DNA from: Abyssalbus ytuae
GTDB lineage: Bacteria; Bacteroidota; Bacteroidia; Flavobacteriales; Flavobacteriaceae
Length of the DNA: 64,000 bases
Assembly: GCF_022807975.1 (NCBI RefSeq)
Contig: NZ_CP094358.1
Location: forward strand, 3,596,001-3,660,000
Direction of reading: 5' to 3'
Below, in pieces: positions 27,327-35,943 of this stretch. A model generated the notes under the pieces. The model made no database searches. It saw only the letters and a program-made list of their open reading frames with translations, and was not told the origin of the DNA. A program made the position numbers and the translations under genes. Position 1 is the stretch's first letter, and each line of letters opens with the position of its first letter.

Positions 27327-27932
27327 GTGGTCATTTCCGGTAAAGGGTTCCATATTTATATTATCGGATTGGTTGACACCGTCTTTTATGATTATTTTTT
27401 TTATGGTTAAGAAAATAATTTTCATATCTAACAGGAAAGAGAGGTTATCTACATACCATACGTCGTATTCAAATTTTTTTTCCCAGGAAATAGTATTGCG
27501 GCCATTTACCTGTGCCCAGCCTGTAATACCGGGTTTTACGTTATGTCTTCTTTTTTGGGTGGCATTGTACAGGCTGAGGTATTGTATTAATAAAGGCCTT
27601 GGCCCTATTAGACTCATATCTCCTTTGAGGACGTTTATTAACTGTAAAATTTCGTCTAATGAAAAGTTTCTTATAAACCTGCCTGTTTTTGTTACCCGCT
27701 GATCAAAGGATAAAAAATTACCGTTTTTATCTTTTTTATCATTCATTGTTTTGAATTTGATAAGATGAAAGACCTTTTCTTTTTTTCCCGGCCTGGGATG
27801 AATAAAGAAAGGCTTTCCCCGGTTGGTAAATAAAAGTATGAGGGTGGTAATTAAGATAACAGGGCATAAAACGATAAGCCCCAGGAGGGCTCCGGTAACA
27901 TCTATAATTCTTTTGAAGAAGGATCTATACAT
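27321..27932 (-). CDS. Initiating sugar transferase (bacterial sugar transferase, PglC-like)
   Basis: A small membrane phosphoglycosyl transferase that moves a sugar-1-phosphate from UDP-sugar onto undecaprenyl phosphate, the first step of repeat-unit assembly. It has one N-terminal membrane segment (IDVTGALLGLIVLCPVILIT, residues about 10-30) and no extra helices, like PglC rather than WcaJ. Family motifs are present: FHLIKFKTM, FSLDEILQLINVLKGDMSLIGPRP and KPGITGWAQVNGRN. The length of 203 residues is normal. It is the last gene of the long minus-strand operon. Given the PglF- and PglE-like enzymes encoded on the other strand, its donor is probably a UDP-4-amino-4,6-dideoxy sugar or its acylated form. 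Confidence 0.92.
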   Translation of the reverse strand: MYRSFFKRIIDVTGALLGLIVLCPVILITTLILLFTNRGKPFFIHPRPGKKEKVFHLIKFKTMNDKKDKNGNFLSFDQRVTKTGRFIRNFSLDEILQLINVLKGDMSLIGPRPLLIQYLSLYNATQKRRHNVKPGITGWAQVNGRNTISWEKKFEYDVWYVDNLSFLLDMKIIFLTIKKIIIKDGVNQSDNINMEPFTGNDHP

Positions 27933-27981
27933 TTGTGGTTTGGTGAAATTTTTAAATTAATATCCGGATTATGAAATTTCT

Positions 27982-28920
27982 TTAACTATCAGTGGCTGGG
28001 TTGTATATGTCGAGCACTTCAAAAGGGGCCGATTGAATGAGTTCCGATTGCCTTGTGGCTATTGTACTTTGTTCCGGCAGTGATATTTGTGGATTCTCTT
28101 TAATTATATGGTGAATTTTTTCAATAAAGGCATCATCATAATCTTTTAAATTAAAGCTGAACCTTTCATAAGGAATGATGTTAACAGATGAAAAATAATC
28201 TGCAAATTTAATATCATCTCCTCCAATGCTATGAGCCGACAAGTTAACCCATATACAGGGTTTATTGTAGGCATGGGCAATGATAATACCATGAAGAGAG
28301 GAAGATATCACTATTTCACAGGATAACATATCATCTATAACTTTTTCAACCTCTTCCAATAAGTTTATTATTAAAATATCTTTGCTGTCTTCCCTTTTCT
28401 TTACTTCTTCATAATGAAAATGATGAGGAATGATGCCTAATTTAAACTGCGCTTTTATTTCCGGGTTGTATAATAAAGGCATTAGCAAGGCAGGATCTCC
28501 TATAGCTGCCGGAGGATTTAAACCCAGTTCCCGTAATCTTTTTTGGGTAAATTTACCCCGTACCGCACAGAAGGTTGCCTTATTAATATTTTGATCGCTT
28601 GCCATTATTCCTGCTCCCCAAATAATACATTTGGGAGAAGAATACCATCCTATTATGCTGCCTACCGTTATTAAAACGCCTTTATTACTGAATAAAAACT
28701 TTAAATTATCAACTATATCGGTACCGTTCATTTTTCGGGCATATAAGGCCGCAGGATAGGCTAATAATGACTTTTTGCTTAGTGTGTTGTGTAATAAGGG
28801 TATGTAGGCAATTCTTTGCCCTGAAAGTTTCTTCACAATGTAAGGCCCCAGTTCGTCACCGAAATTTTTTTTACCAAAAGGGACTTTATACCAAAACATA
28901 TTGATCTTTGCCATATTCAT
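27982..28920 (-). CDS. Polysaccharide pyruvyl transferase family protein
   Basis: Members of this family add a ketal pyruvate from phosphoenolpyruvate to a sugar of the repeat unit, giving the polymer extra negative charge. The family signatures are present: NFGDELGPYIVKKLSG near the N-terminus, WGAGIMASD, AVRGKFTQKRLRELGL followed by AIGDPALLMP, and the C-terminal SSSLHGIIIAHAYNKPCIWV. Length, 312 residues, is normal. There is no signal peptide, consistent with a cytoplasmic enzyme acting on the lipid-linked intermediate. It lies 9 bases after the GT4 gene and 49 before the sugar transferase in the same operon. Confidence 0.88.
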   Translation of the reverse strand: MNMAKINMFWYKVPFGKKNFGDELGPYIVKKLSGQRIAYIPLLHNTLSKKSLLAYPAALYARKMNGTDIVDNLKFLFSNKGVLITVGSIIGWYSSPKCIIWGAGIMASDQNINKATFCAVRGKFTQKRLRELGLNPPAAIGDPALLMPLLYNPEIKAQFKLGIIPHHFHYEEVKKREDSKDILIINLLEEVEKVIDDMLSCEIVISSSLHGIIIAHAYNKPCIWVNLSAHSIGGDDIKFADYFSSVNIIPYERFSFNLKDYDDAFIEKIHHIIKENPQISLPEQSTIATRQSELIQSAPFEVLDIYNPATDS

Positions 28921-28929
28921 TTTTATATT

Positions 28930-30114
28930 TTAACTATTACTGTTTTTACTTCGCTTCAATAAGAATTCATACTCTGTAAGCAGAGCTTCCCATACAATAT
29001 TCTTATCATACTTTTTTACAACTAATTCTCTTGCATTCAGTCCCATTTCATTTATTTCGGATGGATGGTCTAAAAAATACTGCATAGCCTCCATTAGCAT
29101 CTCAACGTTTTTTGGGGCTATGATTTTTCCATTTACATCTTCTTTAATAATTTCATTGCAGCCGTTTATATCAGTCACTATAGCCGGAAGCCCCATAGCA
29201 CCGGCCTGTAAAACTACATTAGGAAAACCTTCGCGGTAACTTGGAAAAGCAAGTACGTTACTTATGGTAAGAAAGGGCCTTATATCATTTTGCCATCCTA
29301 CCGGTATAATATTCGGGTGTAATTCTATTTTTTTTTCGGTTTGGGGGGAAAGAGGGTCCAGGTCTTTTTCGAAATCACCTACTAACAGTAATTTTATTGG
29401 GGTAACTAATGCACTCAATTGTGAAAAAGCCCTTACCAGTTCGTCAATTCCTTTATCTTTTACCAATCTTCCAATGAAAATGAAAACAAAATCATCTTTT
29501 TTAATATTGAGCTTTTCGAGGAGTTCTTGTTTTTCAGCCAATGAAACTGAGGCAGGATTGAAATACTCTGTATCTGTTCCGTTAATATTACCGTTTGCAA
29601 TTATTTTGAGAGGCTTATTGGTAATTTTATATTTTATGAGATCGTTTTTTACTCCCAGTCCTTCAGGGTAAATATTGGTTGCCATCCTGCATAAAAGCCT
29701 GTCCATGAGAATGAGTATTTTTTGAAATACGCCGGATTTGGAGGGAAATATCAACCCTGTAAAAGTATGAATTCTAACAGGTACTCCGGCACCATAAGCT
29801 GCCAGCATGGATAATAACCCTGCTTTGGGAGTAATGGAGTGTACAATATGAGGCTTTTCTTTTTTAAATACTTTATATAAACGGACAAGCGATTTTACAT
29901 CATTTACCGGGGAAATATGTCTTTTCATATTTACCCGGACAGTACGTATGCCTTCACGTAGTTCAACAATTTTTAAAGATTTTTCTCCCGCGGCTATACC
30001 TATTACCTCAAAATATCGGTTTAAAAAACCGAGCTGGCCTTTTAAAAGATGTTCCAGGGAACTTGCAACGGTAGAAGTTTTTATTAACTTTATATTTCTA
30101 CTGTATTTCTCCAT
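28930..30114 (-). CDS. Glycosyltransferase family 4 (PglA/CapM-like)
   Basis: A GT-B retaining glycosyltransferase of 394 residues. The N-terminal acceptor half has the PglA/CapM-like stretch PHIVHSITPKAGLLSMLAAY and VRIHTFTGLIF. The C-terminal donor half has FIFIGRLVKDKGIDELVRAF and the nucleotide-sugar site PSYREGFPNVVLQAGAMGLPAIVTD with the two glutamate-type positions of the GT4 motif. Enzymes of this subgroup often add the second sugar, commonly an N-acetylhexosamine, to the undecaprenyl-linked first sugar. Its start codon overlaps the end of a transferase remnant by 17 bases. Donor and linkage are not decided by sequence. Confidence 0.88.
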   Translation of the reverse strand: MEKYSRNIKLIKTSTVASSLEHLLKGQLGFLNRYFEVIGIAAGEKSLKIVELREGIRTVRVNMKRHISPVNDVKSLVRLYKVFKKEKPHIVHSITPKAGLLSMLAAYGAGVPVRIHTFTGLIFPSKSGVFQKILILMDRLLCRMATNIYPEGLGVKNDLIKYKITNKPLKIIANGNINGTDTEYFNPASVSLAEKQELLEKLNIKKDDFVFIFIGRLVKDKGIDELVRAFSQLSALVTPIKLLLVGDFEKDLDPLSPQTEKKIELHPNIIPVGWQNDIRPFLTISNVLAFPSYREGFPNVVLQAGAMGLPAIVTDINGCNEIIKEDVNGKIIAPKNVEMLMEAMQYFLDHPSEINEMGLNARELVVKKYDKNIVWEALLTEYEFLLKRSKNSNS

Positions 30115-30262
30115 TTAAATCTCCAAATATTTTATTCACTATTTCCCGGTCTTTATTCTGATTTATTTTTCTGGCAAATAAAGCATCGCTTTTTTGCATG
30201 GCAGGATAATCATCAATGGTTAAAACCCGTGGATATTCGATATCTGCTATTTTGTTTCTCAC
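30098..30262 (-). pseudogene. C-terminal remnant of a Core-2/I-branching-type glycosyltransferase
   Basis: On the minus strand an open stretch of 54 codons begins with GTG at 30262, which shares the GTGA overlap with the stop of the upstream GT2 gene. It encodes YPRVLTIDDYPAMQKSD, then ALFARK and a helical end. The PR-LT-DDY...S..LFARK pattern is the C-terminal signature of bacterial Core-2/I-branching (Branch family) transferases, which are about 280-300 residues long. Everything N-terminal is missing. It is therefore a decayed gene, probably removed by recombination when the neighbouring GT2 gene was inserted. Confidence 0.65.
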
Positions 30263-31248
30263 CTTTTTTTGTTAATTGAACAATTAATTTTACAAATCAT
30301 TGAAAATAAATAGTTTTGATTAGCAAACCAACGGAAAATGTCTTTTTTCTTTTCCCCGGTTTTATATGGAATGGGGTAGAGGTTTTGTTTTTTTAACTGA
30401 GAAATTATATCTGTTTTAATAGTGTAATCATCAATACTTTTTACCACTCTCAGCAACATGGTAGTAATTAATCCGCATATCTTTTTTTTAACGGCTATGT
30501 AAGCTTTTGATTTCGGAGTAATAATAACTTCACTGAAATTATTAAGAGAAGTTATGACAGTGAGAATGTTATAAACCATCTTTTTGGTTTTGGCAAAATT
30601 TCTGGTTCGTGTTATTGAGCCTTCTCTTTGCACAAAATGAGCCATAACCCTGTCAATTGCCTGTACTCTTTTTGCATAAAAGATAACCCGGATGTTAAAT
30701 TCTATGTCTTCTATGTAGATACCTTCCTTGAAGCGGAATGAGTGTTTATTGAAAAATTCCCTGCGATATAATTTATTGCAGGCAGAATTCATATAGGTTA
30801 CGGATGAGAGATATTCTTCTCCGGATAATATTCCATTATTGGTTGATTTTTGTATGGAATAAACAATTTTACCATTCTGGTCTATACCGGCAGCTCCAAA
30901 TTCAAGTACATCCAACGTGTTTTTGCGGGCAATACTGAGAAGATGATGCAGGGTGCCGGGTAAGATATAGTCATCCGAATCAACAAACAGAATATATTCT
31001 CCTGTGGCATGTTCTATTCCTGTATTTCTGGCGCTACTAAGCCCTTTATTTTCCTGTGAGATAATTTTCAGGTTTTTATATTTAGAGCTTAAACTATCTA
31101 AGATTTGAAGACTATTGTCTGTAGAACCGTCATTGACAGCAACAATTTCATAATTAGCCGGAGGTATATCTTGTTGTACAATACTGTTTATGCATTTTTC
31201 AAGATATTCCGCTAAATTATAAACGGGTACAATTACTGACAATTTCAT
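30259..31248 (-). CDS. Glycosyltransferase family 2
   Basis: An inverting GT-A transferase of 329 residues. The opening LSVIVPVYNLAEYLEKCINSI, the AVNDGSTDNS loop, the QENKGLSSARNTGIEHATG stretch (in part) and the metal-binding LFVDSDDY motif are all canonical GT2. ED near residue 180 (YIEDIEFNIRVIFYA) fits the catalytic base region. The C-terminal part is basic and helical and could touch the membrane. It lies 3 bases downstream of the EpsG-like gene in the same operon. Donor and acceptor unknown. Confidence 0.9.
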   Translation of the reverse strand: MKLSVIVPVYNLAEYLEKCINSIVQQDIPPANYEIVAVNDGSTDNSLQILDSLSSKYKNLKIISQENKGLSSARNTGIEHATGEYILFVDSDDYILPGTLHHLLSIARKNTLDVLEFGAAGIDQNGKIVYSIQKSTNNGILSGEEYLSSVTYMNSACNKLYRREFFNKHSFRFKEGIYIEDIEFNIRVIFYAKRVQAIDRVMAHFVQREGSITRTRNFAKTKKMVYNILTVITSLNNFSEVIITPKSKAYIAVKKKICGLITTMLLRVVKSIDDYTIKTDIISQLKKQNLYPIPYKTGEKKKDIFRWFANQNYLFSMICKINCSINKKR

Positions 31249-31251
31249 GCT

Positions 31252-32355
31252 TTAACTTTTAAATTGATATATTAAATGCATTATATATGTAAATGAAAAA
31301 TATAGAAGGATGATTAAACCAAGTTTTGAAAATTGTTTCTTCCACATAGCCTGGTGAAGGAGTGGATAACAAATTATTATAGCCATCATGAACCATGATA
31401 AATAAGCAAACCGGTTGGAAAAATTAGCTCTTATTACCATAATCCAGAAAGAATTGGCCAATAAATAAGTTTGTAGTAATTTATTATAAAAGGAATCAGT
31501 AAAATTTCTTTTTACTACATAATAATAACCGGCAATTACCGGCAGGGCACTATAAATTAAAAAGTCAAATCTGAAACCTGTTGAGCTGAACTTTTCCCGG
31601 TTGGCTGTTTTTATAAGATATCCTGCTAATCTATCATCGTCAAAACCTAAGTTGGCAAAAAATGATTCCCAAAAGCTTCCCATTAGTAAAGATAAACCAA
31701 TGGCCACCATCCATAAAATGAAATACAGCGAAGTGTTTTTTACAAAATAAGTAATAATAAATGCCATTATAGGTAAAATCATGCTTTTATGAAATGACAC
31801 TGAAAGGAGCATCAGAATAATCATTATTGCTTTTCTGTCATGGTATGAAAATGCTAATATGAGAAGAGAAGTAGCAATGCCGTTTCTTATACCGTTTACC
31901 CCGTAAGCCCAAAAGGAAAATGACGCAACAAACATTAAAAAAGCAAAGAAGTAATAATTTTTTGAAAATCTTCTGGAGGCAATGTACAAGGGAGTTACAT
32001 ACAAAAGAGTACAGGCCATAAAAAACCCTTTTTCAGATAAAAAATAAGAACAAAAAGTCATGAAATAACCAAAACCGAAGTCTGAAAGATCGGTTAAGTG
32101 GTACCCTGCTTTTATTCTTTGGTATACATTAGCATAAGTAGCCATGTCAACAAAATATTTTCCACTCACTGGCCTTAATCCCATATATATCATTAAATAC
32201 AATAATAAGAGTAGTGCCATAATGCGATTATAATTGTAGACAATATTTTCATTTCCTTTTAAAGCAAGTGCATGCAAAAGGGTGAATAATACGATAAGTA
32301 AAATGATATGGTAGTGAATAGTTGAATAATATTCCAGAGGTATAAAATCAATCAT
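31252..32355 (-). CDS. EpsG-family membrane protein, likely O-antigen/capsule polymerase (Wzy role)
   Basis: A polytopic membrane protein of 367 residues with roughly ten hydrophobic segments. EpsG-type motifs include YMGLRPVSGKYFVDMATYANVY near residue 60 (in part), with its conserved Arg and Asp, and GVNGIRNGIATSLLILAF near residue 150, which carries the typical R-x-G/N motif. Members polymerise lipid-linked repeat units in the outer leaflet of the inner membrane, the Wzy role. It is the only polymerase candidate in the locus and sits beside a Wzx-type flippase gene cluster, which supports a Wzx/Wzy-dependent pathway. Confidence 0.85.
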   Translation of the reverse strand: MIDFIPLEYYSTIHYHIILLIVLFTLLHALALKGNENIVYNYNRIMALLLLLYLMIYMGLRPVSGKYFVDMATYANVYQRIKAGYHLTDLSDFGFGYFMTFCSYFLSEKGFFMACTLLYVTPLYIASRRFSKNYYFFAFLMFVASFSFWAYGVNGIRNGIATSLLILAFSYHDRKAIMIILMLLSVSFHKSMILPIMAFIITYFVKNTSLYFILWMVAIGLSLLMGSFWESFFANLGFDDDRLAGYLIKTANREKFSSTGFRFDFLIYSALPVIAGYYYVVKRNFTDSFYNKLLQTYLLANSFWIMVIRANFSNRFAYLSWFMMAIIICYPLLHQAMWKKQFSKLGLIILLYFSFTYIMHLIYQFKS

Positions 32356-32356
32356 T

Positions 32357-32617
32357 TTAATTAAGTTTTTTAATTAAATGAAAGAAAGGATCTAAAATAT
32401 ATTGAATCATCTGAATACTGAATTTTTGCTTATTTTTTCTATATATTGCTGGTAAAAGAACTGACAGACTGGAAAAAGCTTTCATCTCTCCCATCTTTTT
32501 AAAAGATATAACTAATAACAGGAAATCTTGTGGGCTTATTTTTTTATTGAATACAAACCAATATAGAAAAAATACGGTAGGCAAAAAAACTAAATATTCA
32601 ACTAAATTAAATAGCAT
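32357..32617 (-). pseudogene. Truncated MBOAT O-acyltransferase remnant
   Basis: The first ~38 residues (MLFNLVEYLVFLPTVFFLY followed by WFVFNKKISPQDFLLLVIS) match the start of AlgI/MBOAT membrane O-acyltransferases, which are about 450-480 residues long. After that the family sequence stops (the usual FYGWWD-type segment is absent) and an unrelated basic, amphipathic tail of ~48 residues follows (FKKMGEMKAFSSLSVLLPA onward). The frame overlaps the upstream GT4 gene by 11 bases and ends one base before the EpsG gene. It looks like a deletion scar that fused the head of an acetyltransferase gene to other sequence. It may still be translated, but cannot be a working acyltransferase. Confidence 0.6.
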
Positions 32618-33833
32618 TGGTGGTATTATTAATTGGAGTCACGTATTGTTTAGAAATCGAATTAACATCAAATTTCTTCAGAAGCTGAGCTCTTTCGGTT
32701 TTTAAATTAATTTTAAAATTTTTATCTGAGATAATTTTTTGCAATGCTTCAGAGAGTTTTTTTTCTTCAGGGATAAAAGAATTATCCGCAGGTATTCCCA
32801 ATGTGCCTTTGTAAAGATTTGGTGTTACTATGCCCGCTTCCACAATGACATTTTCATCTTTTACGATATGCTTAGTAAGGCTCATAAGTTCTATTATTCC
32901 ATCCGTACAGTAAGAAGCAACCACTGGGGTGCCAACTGCAATGGCTTCAACAATTACATTTGGAGTGCCTTCATAATGAGATGATAGTGCTAATACATCG
33001 GCTTTTTTTAAATATTTAAACGGGTTGCTTTTTCTTCCAAGGAAAAACACTCTGTCTTTTAAATTATATTGGATGATAAGTTTATTTATATGTTCGGATA
33101 CCATTTTATCACCGTCTCCTATAAAAATAAGATTTGCATCGTGAGAGTATACCACATCGTGAAAAGCTTTAATAAGATGCCACGGGGATTTTTCCAGACT
33201 CAATCTGCCAATAAATAGAACGCTTTTCTTGCTAAATAATTCTTCTTCATGGGTATTCTTGAGAGGTTCGTTGGAAAGAGATTCAATTTTTTCAATATCA
33301 TGGGGATTATATATCACTTCCAGCTTTTCCGGAAACTTAAACCCACATTTTTCAAGTAGATCTTCTTTAATGGCTTTACTGATGCATACAACTTTATCAA
33401 AATTTTTATAGGTGGTTTTGTAGCCTAGTTTTGTCAGTTTATGAAAATATGAATTTGAAACCAATTCTATACTTTTGAATGAATGTATGCTTCCTATTTT
33501 AAACTCTTTGGTACAGGTTAAAGAACTGAAAATATTTGCCATATCACCAAAAGAAATAGAGTGTGTGAATCTTTCTTTTTTTATTATCCTTCTTATTCGT
33601 AAGGGTGAATTTAAATAGAATAAAAAACGGTTAACAACATTAAAAGATGATAGATCTTTCTTACTAAGATGATATTCATCATTGCCAAAGTTTATAATGT
33701 CCGATTTTAATTTAATAAGTTTTACGGTTTTTACTTTATAACCTTGTTTTTTGTAATGATTATAAAATGTTAAAGCTAACCGTTCCATCCCTCCAACACT
33801 CCCGTAGGGAATAATTAATAAAATGTTTTTCAT
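32607..33833 (-). CDS. Glycosyltransferase family 4
   Basis: A 408-residue GT-B enzyme. The N-terminal half opens LLIIPYGSVGGMERLALTFYNHY with the glycine-rich acceptor loop. The C-terminal half has the GT4 donor site: VLFIGRLSLEKSPWHLIKAF, LIFIGDGDK, VFFLGRKSNPFKYLKKADVL and SSHYEGTPNVIVEAIAVGTPVVAS, the last carrying the EX7E-type motif. It lies 1 base downstream of another GT4 gene and overlaps the MBOAT remnant. A role in adding one sugar of the repeat unit is certain only at family level. Confidence 0.9.
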   Translation of the reverse strand: MKNILLIIPYGSVGGMERLALTFYNHYKKQGYKVKTVKLIKLKSDIINFGNDEYHLSKKDLSSFNVVNRFLFYLNSPLRIRRIIKKERFTHSISFGDMANIFSSLTCTKEFKIGSIHSFKSIELVSNSYFHKLTKLGYKTTYKNFDKVVCISKAIKEDLLEKCGFKFPEKLEVIYNPHDIEKIESLSNEPLKNTHEEELFSKKSVLFIGRLSLEKSPWHLIKAFHDVVYSHDANLIFIGDGDKMVSEHINKLIIQYNLKDRVFFLGRKSNPFKYLKKADVLALSSHYEGTPNVIVEAIAVGTPVVASYCTDGIIELMSLTKHIVKDENVIVEAGIVTPNLYKGTLGIPADNSFIPEEKKLSEALQKIISDKNFKINLKTERAQLLKKFDVNSISKQYVTPINNTTNAI

Positions 33834-33834
33834 A

Positions 33835-34932
33835 TTATTCGATTAGGCTTTTGAAAAGTTTATCCCATTGAGGTATAATAATATCGGGCGCAAAAAGTTG
33901 TGTTTTTTTTACGGCATTTTTACCCATTTCTTTCCTTTTTGGTTCGTCTTCAATTAACTTCACTATTCTATCAGCAAAAGTATGTATATCTCCATTCGGA
34001 ACTAAATAACCATCCACGCCATCAGTAATTATATCAGCGGGGCCGTGGGGACAATCATATGATACACATGGAACACCGTGAGCCATCGCTTCTATAAGTA
34101 CCATGCCGAATCCTTCAGAGCGGGAGGACATTACATACACGGAAGCTTTTTTATATTTTTCCTGTATATTTTTAATGGGAGCAAAAAAGCTGATCGTGGT
34201 ATTAATTTTCAAATCATGTGCGAGTGCATTTAAATCTTCATTTTCATTAATTTTTCCATAAATTTCCAGTTTCCAGTCCGGATGTGCATGAGAAACTTTC
34301 TGCCAACTTTTAAGTAACCTGTCATATCCTTTTTGAAAGCATTGCCTTCCTACTGCCAGCACCTTCTTGTTGTTTAAAGGTGAGGTTTTTTCAGGGGAAA
34401 ATGATAAAGGGTTAGAAATAACTAGAATGTTATCTAATTTCCACTCATTTATATTTCCGTTTGTGAGTACCACAAACTTGTCATATTTTTTTGCACCCAC
34501 ATGCATCAATTTATATTTAATATCTTCCGTTAATTTACTTAAAAAAGTGGGGGTGTCACTTGTAGCTTCAATCTTTTTTGATACATGCCTCTCATATATC
34601 ATTTTACATGGTTTTCCCGTAAAGACAGGTACAAAGAATCCCTTGAGCCCATCATCGCAAACAGAAATAATATCGGGTTTTACGGTTTTTACAACTTTTC
34701 TCAATCCGGATAGATATTGCAAAAAATACTGTAAAGTGTTTCCTTCTGCATTAAAATTATGGTAGATGAGTTTTTCACTAAAATTGTAGAATAGGGATAA
34801 ACCTTCCTGATTTATTGTCATTATATGTACCTCATAACCAAATTCCTCTGCAAGATACCGGGTTTTAATGGATAAAACCCTTTCCAATCCGCCGGCGCCA
34901 CATATTTGGTTGGTTATGTAAAGTAGTTTCAT
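33835..34932 (-). CDS. Glycosyltransferase family 4
   Basis: A 365-residue GT-B enzyme with the opening LYITNQICGAGGLERVLSIKTRYL and the donor-site motifs VLAVGRQCFQKGYDRLLKSW and SSRSEGFGMVLIEAMAHGVPCVSYDCPHGPADI. The DCPHGP sequence after the EX7E motif is typical of capsule and O-antigen galactosyl- or N-acetylgalactosaminyl-type GT4 enzymes, though this does not fix the donor. Its start overlaps the end of the GT2 gene upstream by 4 bases (ATGA), indicating translational coupling. Confidence 0.9.
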   Translation of the reverse strand: MKLLYITNQICGAGGLERVLSIKTRYLAEEFGYEVHIMTINQEGLSLFYNFSEKLIYHNFNAEGNTLQYFLQYLSGLRKVVKTVKPDIISVCDDGLKGFFVPVFTGKPCKMIYERHVSKKIEATSDTPTFLSKLTEDIKYKLMHVGAKKYDKFVVLTNGNINEWKLDNILVISNPLSFSPEKTSPLNNKKVLAVGRQCFQKGYDRLLKSWQKVSHAHPDWKLEIYGKINENEDLNALAHDLKINTTISFFAPIKNIQEKYKKASVYVMSSRSEGFGMVLIEAMAHGVPCVSYDCPHGPADIITDGVDGYLVPNGDIHTFADRIVKLIEDEPKRKEMGKNAVKKTQLFAPDIIIPQWDKLFKSLIE

Positions 34933-35942
34933 TTTGGTGAAATAGTTTTTAATTTTAAATAAATTTTTCTACCATATACAGGATGAATATTAAGGAGAAT
35001 TCTACCGAAAATATAAATAATTTTTTTTCTGAAGTTGGGCTCGTTAAAACTTTTAAAAGGATACAACCGGGCCTTTCTTAGGTTTTTTATTATCTCTTTA
35101 AGGTCATTTTCACTAAAGTTTGTATGAATGTATTGAAGAAAAAGAATTTTATTAATATGCTTTTGTTTTTTAGAAATAGCTTTGAACATTAAATTGTTTT
35201 TGCTTAAAGTGTCTCTAAATCTGTTTAAATAAAAATTTACTTTTAAAATAGAATTATAATATTTTTTTCTAACCTGAGGATCATTAGTATTAATGAAAGA
35301 GTCTTTTCGATTAACATAATAATAGAGAACTTTATCATAGAAAAGTATGTTTTTAACATATAGCATTATTCTGGGTAATATTTCAGAATCCTGCATATTA
35401 ATTCTGTTTTTAAAATAGACATTGTTGTTGGTGAACAGATCTTTTTTGAATAGATATAGCCATATATAACTATTATTGTAATTTAGTTCATAAAACTCCG
35501 GTCCGGTTAGTGTTTTTTTATTATCAAATTGGAGTTTGAAGTCAATCCATTTTATAATCTTACCTTCTTCATCCGTACAATTAAAATCAAAAGCTAGTAC
35601 ATCAGGTTTTTCATCGGTTAGTATATCAAAAATTTCTTTGAAACAATCTTTCTTAATGAAATCATCAGAATCTACAAACCATATATATTCACCTTTAGCC
35701 AGGTTTATGCCCTTATTGCGTGATGCTCCTAAACCAGAATTTTGTTGAGAATAAATATGGATATTATTGAACTGTTTAGCAACCCTTTGGGCAATTTCGA
35801 GAGAATTATCCTGGGTTCCGTCGTTGATGATAATTATTTCGTATAAATGTGATGATAAATTTTGTTCTGCAACTGATCTAATACAACGTTCAACAAAGTC
35901 TTGGACATTATAAACCGGGATTACTATGCTTATTTTGATCAT
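34929..35942 (-). CDS. Glycosyltransferase family 2
   Basis: A 337-residue GT-A enzyme. Canonical elements are ISIVIPVYNVQDFVERCIRSV, IIINDGTQDNS, QQNSGLGASRNKGINLAKG and the metal-binding WFVDSDDF. An acidic residue in MQDSEILPRIMLY occupies the usual catalytic-base region. The C-terminal 120 residues are very lysine- and aromatic-rich, compatible with membrane association. It sits 1 base after the flippase gene and overlaps the next GT4 gene by 4 bases. Substrates unknown. Confidence 0.9.
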   Translation of the reverse strand: MIKISIVIPVYNVQDFVERCIRSVAEQNLSSHLYEIIIINDGTQDNSLEIAQRVAKQFNNIHIYSQQNSGLGASRNKGINLAKGEYIWFVDSDDFIKKDCFKEIFDILTDEKPDVLAFDFNCTDEEGKIIKWIDFKLQFDNKKTLTGPEFYELNYNNSYIWLYLFKKDLFTNNNVYFKNRINMQDSEILPRIMLYVKNILFYDKVLYYYVNRKDSFINTNDPQVRKKYYNSILKVNFYLNRFRDTLSKNNLMFKAISKKQKHINKILFLQYIHTNFSENDLKEIIKNLRKARLYPFKSFNEPNFRKKIIYIFGRILLNIHPVYGRKIYLKLKTISPK

Positions 35943-35943
35943 T

